From Methylophilus glucosoxydans (GTDB lineage Bacteria > Pseudomonadota > Gammaproteobacteria > Burkholderiales > Methylophilaceae): a DNA stretch of 64,000 nt. Of this stretch, positions 18,317 to 25,994 are shown piece by piece. The stretch lies in contig NZ_JBHTJW010000001.1 of NCBI RefSeq assembly GCF_042676145.1, forward strand, positions 186,001-250,000, in the 5' to 3' direction. The notes under the pieces were generated by a model, which saw only the letters and a program-made list of their open reading frames with translations, did not search any database and had not been told where the DNA came from. Within the stretch, counting starts at the first letter, position 1. Each line of letters starts with the position of its first letter. A program made the translations under genes and the position numbers.

Positions 18317-18660
18317 TGAAGCCAACCAGACAGTCGCCGCCTGTGCAAACAGGGGGAGGAAAGTCCGGGCTGCACAGAGCGGGATGACGGCTAACGGCCG
18401 TACGCTGAAAGCTGGCAACAGTATAAGGCGAGGAATAGGGCCACAGAGACGAGTAAGCCTCTTTAGTGAGGTGGATGTGAAACGCGGTAACCTCCATCTG
18501 CAGCAATATCAAATAGGCTGGCATTTTACGCAAGTAATAAGGCGTGGCTCGCGCTGCCAGCGGGTAGATAGCTTGAGCGTGTGAGTAATTGCACGCCTAG
18601 AGGAATGACTGTCAGCTACGCAAGTAGTTACAGAACCCGGCTTACCGGTTGGCTTTACTT
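18317..18660 (+). ncRNA. rnpB: RNase P RNA (bacterial type A)
   Basis: The 5' end GAAGCCAACCAGACAGTCGCCGCC and the universal GAGGAAAGTCCGGGCTGCACAGAGC, then AGGAATAGGGCC-like and AAATAGGCTGGCA elements, TAGATAGCTTGAGC, TAGAGGAATGACTGTC and the 3' end CAGAACCCGGCTTACCGG, match the conserved cores of type A RNase P RNA. Length is about 344 bases. It matures the 5' ends of tRNAs together with RnpA. A TAAAAT hexamer at 18306-18311 is correctly placed as the -10 box for a transcript starting at the mature end; I see no good -35. Confidence 0.95.
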
Positions 18661-19028
18661 TTTTATTTCGCGATCACTTTCCAAGTGGTCGCTTCCTTGG
18701 CCGTAGATCAGGCCGCCTCACCCATCTATCCCTCAATGAGTCATGTGCTTGGGGCTGTTAAAGCATGCTGGGCCTCGACGGGGCTCTTCCTGACGCAGAT
18801 GAAGACGCTTAAATCAACAATATAGTAGAGTCTCTACAACGGCTTGATATTCCTTTTAGTTCTACGGGAAGGTATTCGCGGGCTGTCACAGTTGCGGTGA
18901 TTGATTTTCGATCAGTCTGGCGTTTTGAAAAGACGTGTTAAGGGCAGTCTGGCAGGTAGCCTTTGAAGCTGTGCGTTCGCGAGACTTTCTTGTATAGTTT
19001 GCGTATTAATCAATAAAAACGGTGATGG
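18661..19028. other. Intergenic stretch after rnpB, no gene seen
   Basis: About 370 bases without a supported reading frame. The only structure is a 10-base stem with one G-T pair at 18670-18679/18683-18692 (GCGATCACTT, AAGTGGTCGC), just downstream of a T-rich run; it lacks a T tail, so it may help 3'-end formation of rnpB but is not a classical terminator. The last part must hold the promoter of the cyclase gene at 19029. Confidence 0.5.
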
Positions 19029-20648
19029 ATGATGGGGATGTTGAGTAGCTTGGGCAGGGGGATCATAGCGATCATCATCGCTGTGCTGTCCATTGGCTTG
19101 GTGCAGGCCTCTCCTCAATCGATAGAGGGTGTCTGGTCGCTAGTCCATGCCTATAAAGGCGGGCAAAGTCCCCAGCAGTTTCTCTCTGATCCACTGCGTC
19201 AAAAGTACGCGCCTGTTGCGACGGTGAGTCCGAGAGGCGGGCATTATCTTTATATTGCTTCGTTTGAAATCAAGACAAACAACGCGTATGTGGTTGATTT
19301 CAAAAATACCAGTACCATAGAGTATTTCCAGCATCAGGTGTATGACGAGCGAGGGCATGAGGTGGCGAAGCTGGAAGGGGGGATTGGCCGTCGAATTGAG
19401 AATCCCTTTTTCTTGAGGCATGGCCGCAGTGTCAATCTGGCACCAGGCAAATATGTCTTGGCCACGCAACTGATTTCTATCAATTATTTGGCGATTCCCG
19501 AGCCTTATTTAGATGATGAGGCCAGTTACATGCATGCCATCAAGCGTGGAAATGCGCTGACGCTGTTTGGTTTGGGGGTCTTTTGGGGGTTGGGCATCTA
19601 CTATACGGTACTGGCGACTAGCCGTAATCGTAAAGTGGAAGCCATGTATGCCATTTTTATTGCGGGTAATTTTCTTTTTAACAGTGCCGCCCTGCTGGTC
19701 CTTTCCGACCTGTTTAATCTTCACTCCATCTATTGGGCTTCGATGCCTATCCTGTTTTCCAGTATTGCGTACATCCTGTTTGTGATGCATTTGCTGGAAA
19801 TCAATCCGTATCAACACAAGCGACTCTATGCGGCGGGGCGGGTGATTTTGGTGGTGATGGTCTTGTTTTTGTTGTTGTCCATTGCTTTCCCCAATTGGGC
19901 ATTGGAATTTTGCCGCTATGAAGTTGGGCTGTTTTTATGCTATGGGCTGGCTACGGCCATCAGGCAAAGCCAGCGTAAAAATGCCACTGCCAAACGCTAT
20001 TTAATCGCGATTAGCCTGTTTTTTGTGTCGGGCATTATTACGATCAGCCTCAGCAAAATGCATCAACAGTTTGATTTGTATATCGAACATCTGGGCCTGG
20101 TGAGTGTGGCCATTGAGGTGGTATTGCTGGCGTTGGTGCTTTCTTTTCAATTTGCCCAATTGCATAAAGAAAAAGAAGAGGCATTAGAGGCGCTGGGCAT
20201 GACGGAGAAAGTAGCCAATTCGGATGCTTTAACCAGCCTGCCTAATCGCTATGCGTTTGTAAAAGCGCTGGATCGGCTACCCATGCAGAGTAGCCTGACC
20301 TTTATTGATCTGGATGGACTTAAGTTTTATAACGATCATTACGGGCATGCACGTGGAGATGAGTTGCTGATCTGCTTTGCAAAAAAATATCAGCATTATT
20401 TAGGCAGTACGCTCATCTTGTATCGATTGGGTGGGGATGAGTTTGCCGTATTAAGTCACAAAGGTGAGGTGGTCGTTGTAGAGCAGGCGCTGCAAGAGGC
20501 GGTTGAAAATATGCGCCGTGAGGGGTTTGAGTTTTCCGGGGCCAGCGCAGGGTCCGCCTATTATTATGAGGTTGATAATATCTCTGAGTTTATGCGTTTG
20601 GCGGATATGCGCATGTACGAAAATAAGCGCGTGCGCAAAATACAATAA
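19029..20648 (+). CDS. Membrane diguanylate cyclase with 7TMR-DISM sensor
   Basis: 539 residues: a signal-like helix (1-27), a periplasmic jelly-roll-like 7TMR-DISMED2 domain (about 30-165), seven hydrophobic helices (about 175-380), a short linker with coiled-coil character (QLHKEKEEALEALG) and a C-terminal GGDEF domain with intact RLGGDEF. The active motif predicts c-di-GMP synthesis. The product-inhibition RxxD motif that normally precedes GGDEF is absent (SSTLILYR-type sequence here), so feedback inhibition is not expected. DISMED2 domains are thought to sense carbohydrates. Start is ATG 19029 or 19032. It stands alone downstream of rnpB. Confidence 0.88.
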   Translation: MMGMLSSLGRGIIAIIIAVLSIGLVQASPQSIEGVWSLVHAYKGGQSPQQFLSDPLRQKYAPVATVSPRGGHYLYIASFEIKTNNAYVVDFKNTSTIEYFQHQVYDERGHEVAKLEGGIGRRIENPFFLRHGRSVNLAPGKYVLATQLISINYLAIPEPYLDDEASYMHAIKRGNALTLFGLGVFWGLGIYYTVLATSRNRKVEAMYAIFIAGNFLFNSAALLVLSDLFNLHSIYWASMPILFSSIAYILFVMHLLEINPYQHKRLYAAGRVILVVMVLFLLLSIAFPNWALEFCRYEVGLFLCYGLATAIRQSQRKNATAKRYLIAISLFFVSGIITISLSKMHQQFDLYIEHLGLVSVAIEVVLLALVLSFQFAQLHKEKEEALEALGMTEKVANSDALTSLPNRYAFVKALDRLPMQSSLTFIDLDGLKFYNDHYGHARGDELLICFAKKYQHYLGSTLILYRLGGDEFAVLSHKGEVVVVEQALQEAVENMRREGFEFSGASAGSAYYYEVDNISEFMRLADMRMYENKRVRKIQ

Positions 20649-20663
20649 CAAAACAAGAGCCGT

Positions 20664-20700
20664 AACATGGCAAGATCAGTTGCGCTAAGGATGCCATGTT
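20664..20700. repeat. Nine-base inverted repeat after the cyclase gene
   Basis: AACATGGCA (20664-20672) and TGCCATGTT (20692-20700) are perfect complements with a 19-base loop and no T tail. It could slow transcript decay or act as a weak factor-assisted terminator between the cyclase and the following membrane gene. Confidence 0.4.
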
Positions 20701-20753
20701 CATCAGTGCGCAGCATTGGGGCAACACATTGTTAGTCAATCAAGGGGGAATTT

Positions 20754-21920
20754 ATGTTTGCAGCTGCAACAACACGTTCTGCGCTGGTGATGACCATTTT
20801 GGCGATGATACTCATCCCATTGATCTCATCCTGGTTTGCTTATCCATCTACGCATCTTCCGCCTGGCTTCGGTATTTTTCCGCCGCAGTTTGTTGAAGAC
20901 CCGCCTGGCTTTAATTTGATCGTGTTTGTTGTCATTGCTCTGCTCGAAGCCGCGGTCGCGATTTTTTTACTCTTCCCGCAATGGTTTGGCTTTAAGCCAG
21001 TCGCACCTTCTCCGCAGCCTGTCCAGCGCGCCCTGCCTTGGTGGTTTTGGGCCGGGATGGTGGTCACGCTGTTTTTCTGGTGGTTGATGTTGGCGCGTAC
21101 GACTCCGTTTGGTGATCTGGTGTATTACGCGTTCACCCCCATGTGGTGGGGATTTATCTTTGTGCTCGATGGCCTGACATTTCGCTATGCGGGCGGCTAC
21201 TCGCTGTTTGCCAGCCGCCCCAAGACATTTCTGATCAGTGCGGCTGTCTCGCTAGGCGGCTGGTATTTCTTTGAGTATTTTGATTATTTTGCCTTGGGTA
21301 ACTGGTACTACCCCAATACAGATGATATTCCTGCATTAAGCCATGCCAAGATCGTATGGATTTTTCTGTTTGCGTATACCACTGTGTGGCCGGCAATTTT
21401 TGAGTGGTATACCTTGCTTAATGCGTTTCCAAAATTTGTCGCACGCTATGCACAAGGTCCAGCGCTCTCACTGCCGGCCAAGCCGATGTTATACCTGAGC
21501 TTTGTCTTGTTGGCTGCCGTGCCGTTCTGGCCATATCCATTATTTTGGGCCATGTGGATTGCGCCTTTAATCGGCATTAGCGCCATATTGATAATGCGTG
21601 GCATCTGGACGCCATTTACCGATGTCGCAAAAGGCAATTGGAGTCCAGTGCTATTAATGGCGCTGAGTGCAATCATTAACGGCTTGTTCTGGGAGGTGTG
21701 GAACTATGGTAGCGCGCATCCCGTATTGCCGGTCACCAACCCTAATTATTGGGTATACGACATCCCTTACGTGAATGTGATACATATTTATGTCGAAATG
21801 CCGCTACTGGGCTTTGCCGGGTATTTGCCGTTTGGGGTGCTCGCCTGGGTCATATTTCTCTGGGCGGGCAAGGTATTTGGATTTAACACTGACCTTCTTA
21901 AAAGCGGTCAGGGACATTAA
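20754..21920 (+). CDS. Unrecognised polytopic membrane protein with internal duplication
   Basis: 388 residues, about ten hydrophobic helices, unusually rich in Trp, Phe and Tyr. I cannot assign a family. The second and third thirds share a motif: F-F-E-Y-F-D-Y at 172-178 and F-W-E-V-W-N-Y at 312-318, each followed by an N-W/Y-aromatic stretch and Asp-Ile-Pro (191-193 and 336-338) and then a further Glu in a helix. This points to an internal duplication with membrane-embedded acidic residues. The loosely similar layout of lycopene-cyclase-like domains came to mind but is not supported by a signature. The ATG has a strong GGGGGA sequence upstream. No partner gene is evident. Confidence 0.7.
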   Translation: MFAAATTRSALVMTILAMILIPLISSWFAYPSTHLPPGFGIFPPQFVEDPPGFNLIVFVVIALLEAAVAIFLLFPQWFGFKPVAPSPQPVQRALPWWFWAGMVVTLFFWWLMLARTTPFGDLVYYAFTPMWWGFIFVLDGLTFRYAGGYSLFASRPKTFLISAAVSLGGWYFFEYFDYFALGNWYYPNTDDIPALSHAKIVWIFLFAYTTVWPAIFEWYTLLNAFPKFVARYAQGPALSLPAKPMLYLSFVLLAAVPFWPYPLFWAMWIAPLIGISAILIMRGIWTPFTDVAKGNWSPVLLMALSAIINGLFWEVWNYGSAHPVLPVTNPNYWVYDIPYVNVIHIYVEMPLLGFAGYLPFGVLAWVIFLWAGKVFGFNTDLLKSGQGH

Positions 21921-21954
21921 GGGCTAGCGCCATTGTCCAGTGAACGTCATCTGG

Positions 21955-21982
21955 CAGGTTAAGCTGAACTCAGCTTAACCTG
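21955..21982. terminator. Perfect 13-base palindrome between convergent genes
   Basis: CAGGTTAAGCTGA (21955-21967) and TCAGCTTAACCTG (21970-21982) are exact complements with a two-base centre. Placed between the convergent membrane protein and FadL-like genes it probably ends transcription from both sides, although neither side has a long T run. Confidence 0.6.
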
Positions 21983-21989
21983 TGTCTGT

Positions 21990-23249
21990 TTACCACTGTT
22001 TGCTCAGCATCATGTGCAGGAAAAAACCGCCGTTATTCGCTTCGGTATTTTGTCCGAACACATTGCTATTGTAAGTCACGTCTTTGGGCAGCAACCATTC
22101 GATACCACTGGTGATTTTCCAGTTGGAATCAAGCTTGCGAGCCATGCCCAGCGTGATGTGTTGTTCTAGGGTCGCCGCCAGCAGCGCGCTGGAATTTTGC
22201 CTGGGTACCGGATTCTTACCATAGTTGTAACCTGCATATAGCGTCGTTTTGTCGTCGTAGCGATAGGCCGCGCCCAGGGCATAGACCAGTTGATCATGCC
22301 AGTTCTGCGGGTTGACCGTTCTCAGTTGACTCGCTGCTGATGAGTTGTCAGGATCTTGCCAGGTGGTGGTGACATCCTTAATGGCATCGCTCCATTGTAT
22401 CCAGTTGATTTTGGCGGAGAGCAGCCAACGGTCATCCGGTTTGAATGCAGCACCAATTGCTACCTCGCGCGGCAGAGCAAAGCCCTTAATGCTCAAGTCA
22501 CGATAACGGACCACCCCAGATGCGCCATTATTCACCAATGATGTCCCGCCAGTCAGTGGCAATTCTGTTTTTTCGGTGTAGCTAAAGCCCAGTGTCCATT
22601 GCTCATCCAGTCGATATTGCACGCCTACCTTAAACCCTGGGCGTATCGTATCTGCACCTTTGTTTTTAAACCCTGAAAATACGTTCGGGACAGAGGTGTT
22701 GTAAAAAAAACCTTGCTTGATGCTGGCGTAATTGATGCTCAGTACGGCGCCGACGGATAAACGGTCATTCACCTGGCAAGCCATGCCCGGCGTGATTTTG
22801 GCGATACCAAACAAAGAGTACATTTCGTCATTGGTGCCAAACGGCGTGTTGATATGCTTAAACACCGCCCCGGCCCCGCCTTGGGTAAAAAAGCCGATGC
22901 CCGCAGTACAGGGTAGATCCTCCAGTGCTTGTGCATATCCGCCACCAGCTAATAAGGTGTAACGATTATCTGCGTGTTGGTCGTTGCGCCCGTCAACCTG
23001 TTCGAGATGGGTGGTGCGCAGCACTGAGCCGTAAGCATCGAACTGCTTGCTTTTGATTTGCACCAGCCCGGCCGGGTTGGTATTCAGTGCGCTGGTATCC
23101 CGTGCCACAGCGGTATCCGCTCCGCCCATGAGGGTGGATTCAGCGCCGTAACCAATGAGCAGAATGCCATTGGTTGCCCGCACTGGCAGGCTCAGTGCCA
23201 TTAAAAGAAGTGGGAGTAAACGGATTGTGCGGAATATCATCGGTGGCAT
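21990..23249 (-). CDS. FadL/OmpP1-family outer-membrane transport protein
   Basis: 419 residues. A signal peptide ends near PVRA, followed by the FadL-type N-terminal plug sequence with Gly-rich GGADTAVARDTSALNTNPAGL, where the Asn-Pro-Ala-Gly motif is diagnostic. The rest alternates short beta strands with aromatic ends and finishes MLSKQW, as in 14-stranded barrels. The family imports hydrophobic compounds across the outer membrane; the substrate here is unknown. Starts at 23249 or at a second ATG three codons later; both lack a Shine-Dalgarno sequence. A direct repeat lies just upstream. Confidence 0.88.
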   Translation of the reverse strand: MPPMIFRTIRLLPLLLMALSLPVRATNGILLIGYGAESTLMGGADTAVARDTSALNTNPAGLVQIKSKQFDAYGSVLRTTHLEQVDGRNDQHADNRYTLLAGGGYAQALEDLPCTAGIGFFTQGGAGAVFKHINTPFGTNDEMYSLFGIAKITPGMACQVNDRLSVGAVLSINYASIKQGFFYNTSVPNVFSGFKNKGADTIRPGFKVGVQYRLDEQWTLGFSYTEKTELPLTGGTSLVNNGASGVVRYRDLSIKGFALPREVAIGAAFKPDDRWLLSAKINWIQWSDAIKDVTTTWQDPDNSSAASQLRTVNPQNWHDQLVYALGAAYRYDDKTTLYAGYNYGKNPVPRQNSSALLAATLEQHITLGMARKLDSNWKITSGIEWLLPKDVTYNSNVFGQNTEANNGGFFLHMMLSKQW

Positions 23250-23254
23250 GACTG

Positions 23255-23281
23255 GGGTCTAATTTTGGCTAGGGTCTAATT
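23255..23281. repeat. Tandem GGGTCTAATT repeat before the FadL-like gene
   Basis: GGGTCTAATT occurs at 23255-23264 and again at 23272-23281, a 17-base period, only 6 bases upstream of the start codon on the minus strand. The position in the leader suggests a translational or transcriptional control site, or simply a chance duplication. Confidence 0.4.
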
Positions 23282-23506
23282 GATAAGTTAACTTTTTAAC
23301 TATGTATTCGGACCCGCCAGTTATACCGCTTTTACAGCCTATTTGATTGGGCGATTAAACAGGGATGCATGGGCCAATTTTGCAAAAGCATATCTTTTTT
23401 AAGGAAGTTTTCCTATATGTTTATAGCGTTAATCATTGCTGAGTGGTCTGTTTGAGAGGGCCTTAGGCTAAATAAGCGCATGTCAGGCATTGTTAATGGT
23501 TTAGCG

Positions 23507-23893
23507 TCAGTCGTATTCTTTGGTTAGAGCCGCTGGTTTGTGTTCCCGTTGCCAGGCATCCAATAGGGCTTCCATTCTCTGCTGGTGGTAGCCACGCACC
23601 ACCTCTCCTGCCACTAATAAGACGGGGACGCCGTTTGCCGCCAGCCGCTGGTATTGGCTGCGCGCTTCTTCTGAGGTTTCGATATTCATTTCCTTATAGT
23701 GAATGCCTTTCGTTGCCAGCAGTGCGCGCGTTTTTTCGCAATAGGGGCACCAGTCGGTGGCGTAGAGCACCACTTGCCCATGGCTAAAATCTGGTGGCGG
23801 GTTCAGGTAAAACCACCAGGTATGCCATTGCATGGCCAGCAAAATCGCTGTCCCTAAAATCAGGAAGTTTAAGCGTGGGGAAAGTTTCATCAA
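23507..23893 (-). CDS. Membrane-anchored glutaredoxin-family protein
   Basis: 128 residues. One N-terminal hydrophobic helix (about 9-25) is followed by a glutaredoxin domain with the CPYC active site (ATDWCPYCEKTRALL), the Thr/Val-Pro pair in ANGVPVLLVAGEVVRGY and a final helix. The anchor makes it a tethered, probably periplasm-facing thiol reductant rather than a soluble glutaredoxin. It is divergent from the mraZ cluster and has no obvious partner. Confidence 0.85.
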   Translation of the reverse strand: MMKLSPRLNFLILGTAILLAMQWHTWWFYLNPPPDFSHGQVVLYATDWCPYCEKTRALLATKGIHYKEMNIETSEEARSQYQRLAANGVPVLLVAGEVVRGYHQQRMEALLDAWQREHKPAALTKEYD

Positions 23894-24106
23894 AAGAGTG
23901 TATGTGGGATGGCGGACATGCTTGCCTAGACCTATTTTTTGCCTAAAAAATCGCCAGAAAATACTGTTTTTTAATTATTCAATAATTTCAATGGGATAGC
24001 TATCCTTATTAAACAACTTTATGTATTAATTGCGCCAATGCGTTGATTTGAATTGCTTTGTTAAAATGCTCTAAGTCATTGTCTTTAAAAGAGATTTTTT
24101 CACCCA

Positions 24107-24132
24107 AAGTGCTTGCCAAGCACTTTTTTTTT
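24107..24132 (+). terminator. Strong intrinsic terminator upstream of mraZ
   Basis: Arms AAGTGCTT (24107-24114) and AAGCACTT (24118-24125) with a GCC loop, followed directly by a run of T to 24132. It is oriented rightward only. There is no gene on the plus strand between 21920 and here, so it must end either a short RNA or leader transcript. Confidence 0.85.
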
Positions 24133-24141
24133 ATCTATAGT
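24113..24141 (+). promoter_or_regulatory. Predicted sigma70-type promoter of the division and cell wall cluster
   Basis: TTGCCA (24113-24118), exactly 17 bases, TATAGT (24136-24141): four of six and five of six matches to consensus at ideal spacing. Transcription would start near 24148, leaving about 74 bases of leader before mraZ. The -35 box sits in the loop and right arm of the preceding terminator hairpin. Confidence 0.7.
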
Positions 24142-24221
24142 GTGCAAAAGGGTGATTTTGTGTTGAATTGTGGGAAATTATTCCTTTTTTCAACAAGAAA
24201 TAGGGTTAAGGATCAAAATTG

Positions 24222-24668
24222 ATGTTTCGCGGGGCGGTACAGTTGAGTTTGGATGCGAAGGGGCGGCTAAGTGTGCCGGCCAAGCATCGTGACGCCCTGA
24301 CGGCCGGTGGGCAGGGGGAGGTTGTGCTGACTGCGCATCCTCACCGTTGCCTGATTTTGTATCCCAAAGCAGCTTGGGAGCCGATTGAGACCAAGCTGAC
24401 CAGTTTGTCCAGTTTTAATCCTCAAACCAGTGGTATTCAGCGCATGATCGTCGGTCAGGCAGATGTGATGCATCTGGATTCTGCGGGCCGCTTGCTGGTG
24501 AATGCTGTACTGCGCAAATTTGCCAAGCTCGACAAGGAAGTGATGATGGTCGGGCAGGGTAGTCATTTTGAATTGTGGGATCTGGCCGCATGGGATCAGC
24601 AGCTGGAAAGCCTGATGGCGGCGGATCAATTACAGATTCCACAAGAACTCGAAGGATTCTCGCTATGA
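24222..24668 (+). CDS. mraZ: Transcriptional regulator MraZ
   Basis: 148 residues from the ATG at 24222 (AAGGAT eight bases upstream; an in-frame TTG directly before is unlikely). It has two AbrB-like SpoVT half-domains, with the typical LDAKGRLSVPAKHRD in the first and LDSAGRLLVNAVLRKFA in the second. MraZ binds the promoter region of its own cluster and is a DNA-binding repressor in E. coli. It is the first gene of the complete division cluster, and its stop overlaps the rsmH start (ATGA). Confidence 0.95.
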   Translation: MFRGAVQLSLDAKGRLSVPAKHRDALTAGGQGEVVLTAHPHRCLILYPKAAWEPIETKLTSLSSFNPQTSGIQRMIVGQADVMHLDSAGRLLVNAVLRKFAKLDKEVMMVGQGSHFELWDLAAWDQQLESLMAADQLQIPQELEGFSL

Positions 24669-25654
24669 CGCGGGGCGCGAAGTCAGCGCCCGCGTCCTTG
24701 ACGGAAACGTCAGTGTCACCAGCCGCCGCCAGTCATATCACCGTGTTGTTGCATGAGGCGGTGGACGCCTTGAATGTGCGGGCGGATGGCGTGTATGTGG
24801 ACGGGACGTTTGGCCGTGGCGGACATAGTCGCCGCATTCTTTCCCAGCTGGGTAGTGAAGGCCGTTTGATCGCGCTGGACCGTGATCTGGCGGCTGTTGC
24901 GCATGGGCAGGCGATTGCCGATGCGCGTTTTAGCATGGTGCATGCGCATTTTTCCTCCATGGCGGAGGTGCTTGAGTCGTTGGGTGTGCAGGCGGTGGAT
25001 GGCATTTTGCTCGATCTGGGGATTTCGTCGCCACAGATTGATGAGGGTGAGCGTGGTTTCAGTTTCCGTTTTGACGGGCCGCTGGATATGCGTATGGATC
25101 AAAGCCGCGGCAAGACTGCGGCGCAGTGGCTGGCTGAAATGCCAGAAAAACAATTGGTGGAGGTGATTAAAGATTATGGTGAAGAACGGTTTGCTAAGCA
25201 GGTTGCAAGGGCGCTTGTTAAAGAGCGCGAAGATGGGCATGCCATCACCACTACAGGACAACTTGCCAAGATCGTGGCAGGCGCCATCCCCAAGAATGAG
25301 CCGGGCCAGAACCCTGCAACGCGCACATTTCAGGCTTTACGGATTTTCGTCAATCAAGAGCTTGAGGAACTCTCGCTAGTGTTGCCGGATTGCTTACGTT
25401 TGTTGCGCCCGCAAGGCCGTCTGGCGGTGATCAGCTTCCATTCGCTGGAAGATCGCATCGTCAAACGCTTTATTCAGTCGGAAGCCGATCGCGACAACCT
25501 GCCCGCAGGCTTGCCTGTACGCGCCAAAGACTTGCCACAGCCGCGCATGATGCCCGTGGGCAAGGCGATCAAGCCAAGCAAGGCTGAAGTGGCAGCAAAT
25601 GTACGTTCACGCAGCGCGGTTTTGCGCGTGGCTGAACGCACCACGGTGCAGTAG
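24665..25654 (+). CDS. rsmH: 16S rRNA (cytosine1402-N4)-methyltransferase
   Basis: 329 residues from the ATG at 24665, which overlaps the mraZ stop. The frame is open 30 codons further up but that part lies inside mraZ. Motifs: HITVLLHEAVDAL, VDGTFGRGGHSR for SAM, DGILLDLGISSPQID, FQALRIFVNQEL and the final ISFHSLEDRIVK. It N4-methylates C1402, the same nucleotide that RsmI in this window 2'-O-methylates. The residues before HITVLL are poorly conserved. Confidence 0.96.
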   Translation: MTRGAKSAPASLTETSVSPAAASHITVLLHEAVDALNVRADGVYVDGTFGRGGHSRRILSQLGSEGRLIALDRDLAAVAHGQAIADARFSMVHAHFSSMAEVLESLGVQAVDGILLDLGISSPQIDEGERGFSFRFDGPLDMRMDQSRGKTAAQWLAEMPEKQLVEVIKDYGEERFAKQVARALVKEREDGHAITTTGQLAKIVAGAIPKNEPGQNPATRTFQALRIFVNQELEELSLVLPDCLRLLRPQGRLAVISFHSLEDRIVKRFIQSEADRDNLPAGLPVRAKDLPQPRMMPVGKAIKPSKAEVAANVRSRSAVLRVAERTTVQ

Positions 25655-25690
25655 TTAAATGATGCCATCGTTTGAACAAGGCTTAGACCA

Positions 25691-25969
25691 GTGATCCGGC
25701 TCAATTTGATTTTGTTTGCATTGACGATTGCGATGGCGCTGGGTGTGGTCACGGCCCAATACAAGGCGCGCAAACTGTATTTTGAGCTGGACCGGCAAGA
25801 AATGCTGACCAAACAGTACATGACCGAGTATGACCAGTTGCAAATTGAGCAGAGCACCTGGGCCATGCATTCGCGCCTGGAAGAGTTTGCGACCACCCGT
25901 TTGCATATGCACAGCCCGAGCATGCAGCAAACGCAGGTCATTCTGCTGGATGCGCCAGCGGCGCCCTGA
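25691..25969 (+). CDS. ftsL: Cell division protein FtsL
   Basis: 92 residues from a GTG start. One hydrophobic helix at about 3-22 is followed by a coiled-coil-like periplasmic part with LDRQEMLTKQY and YDQLQIEQSTW, ending in the ARL-like EFATTRLHMHSPS, the usual FtsL pattern. It forms the FtsQLB complex that activates FtsWI. The family is weakly conserved in sequence, but size, topology and position between rsmH and ftsI leave little doubt. Confidence 0.9.
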   Translation: MIRLNLILFALTIAMALGVVTAQYKARKLYFELDRQEMLTKQYMTEYDQLQIEQSTWAMHSRLEEFATTRLHMHSPSMQQTQVILLDAPAAP

Positions 25970-25994
25970 GCAGGCGTGACGAGGATCAACAGTC

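Larger units (their letters stand above)
23894..24221. other. Control region upstream of mraZ
   Basis: About 330 AT-rich bases between the divergent glutaredoxin gene and mraZ. It contains a rightward intrinsic terminator (24107-24132), a sigma70-like promoter overlapping it (24113-24141), and an upstream TAAAAT at 24062-24067 that could start a short transcript ending at that terminator. Single TGGGA sequences occur near 23993 and 24171, but not the spaced set expected for MraZ binding. Confidence 0.55.

Noticed and set aside
18670..18692. Classical intrinsic terminator of rnpB
   Set aside because: The stem is present but the T run precedes it instead of following, so I only mention it as a possible 3'-end structure.
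23990..24175. TGGGA sequences upstream of mraZ as MraZ binding boxes
   Set aside because: Only isolated copies near 23993 and 24171; the regularly spaced triplet seen in characterised mraZ promoters is absent.
24575..24664. N-terminal extension of RsmH
   Set aside because: The open frame lies wholly inside mraZ; the ATG at 24665 overlapping the mraZ stop is the natural start.
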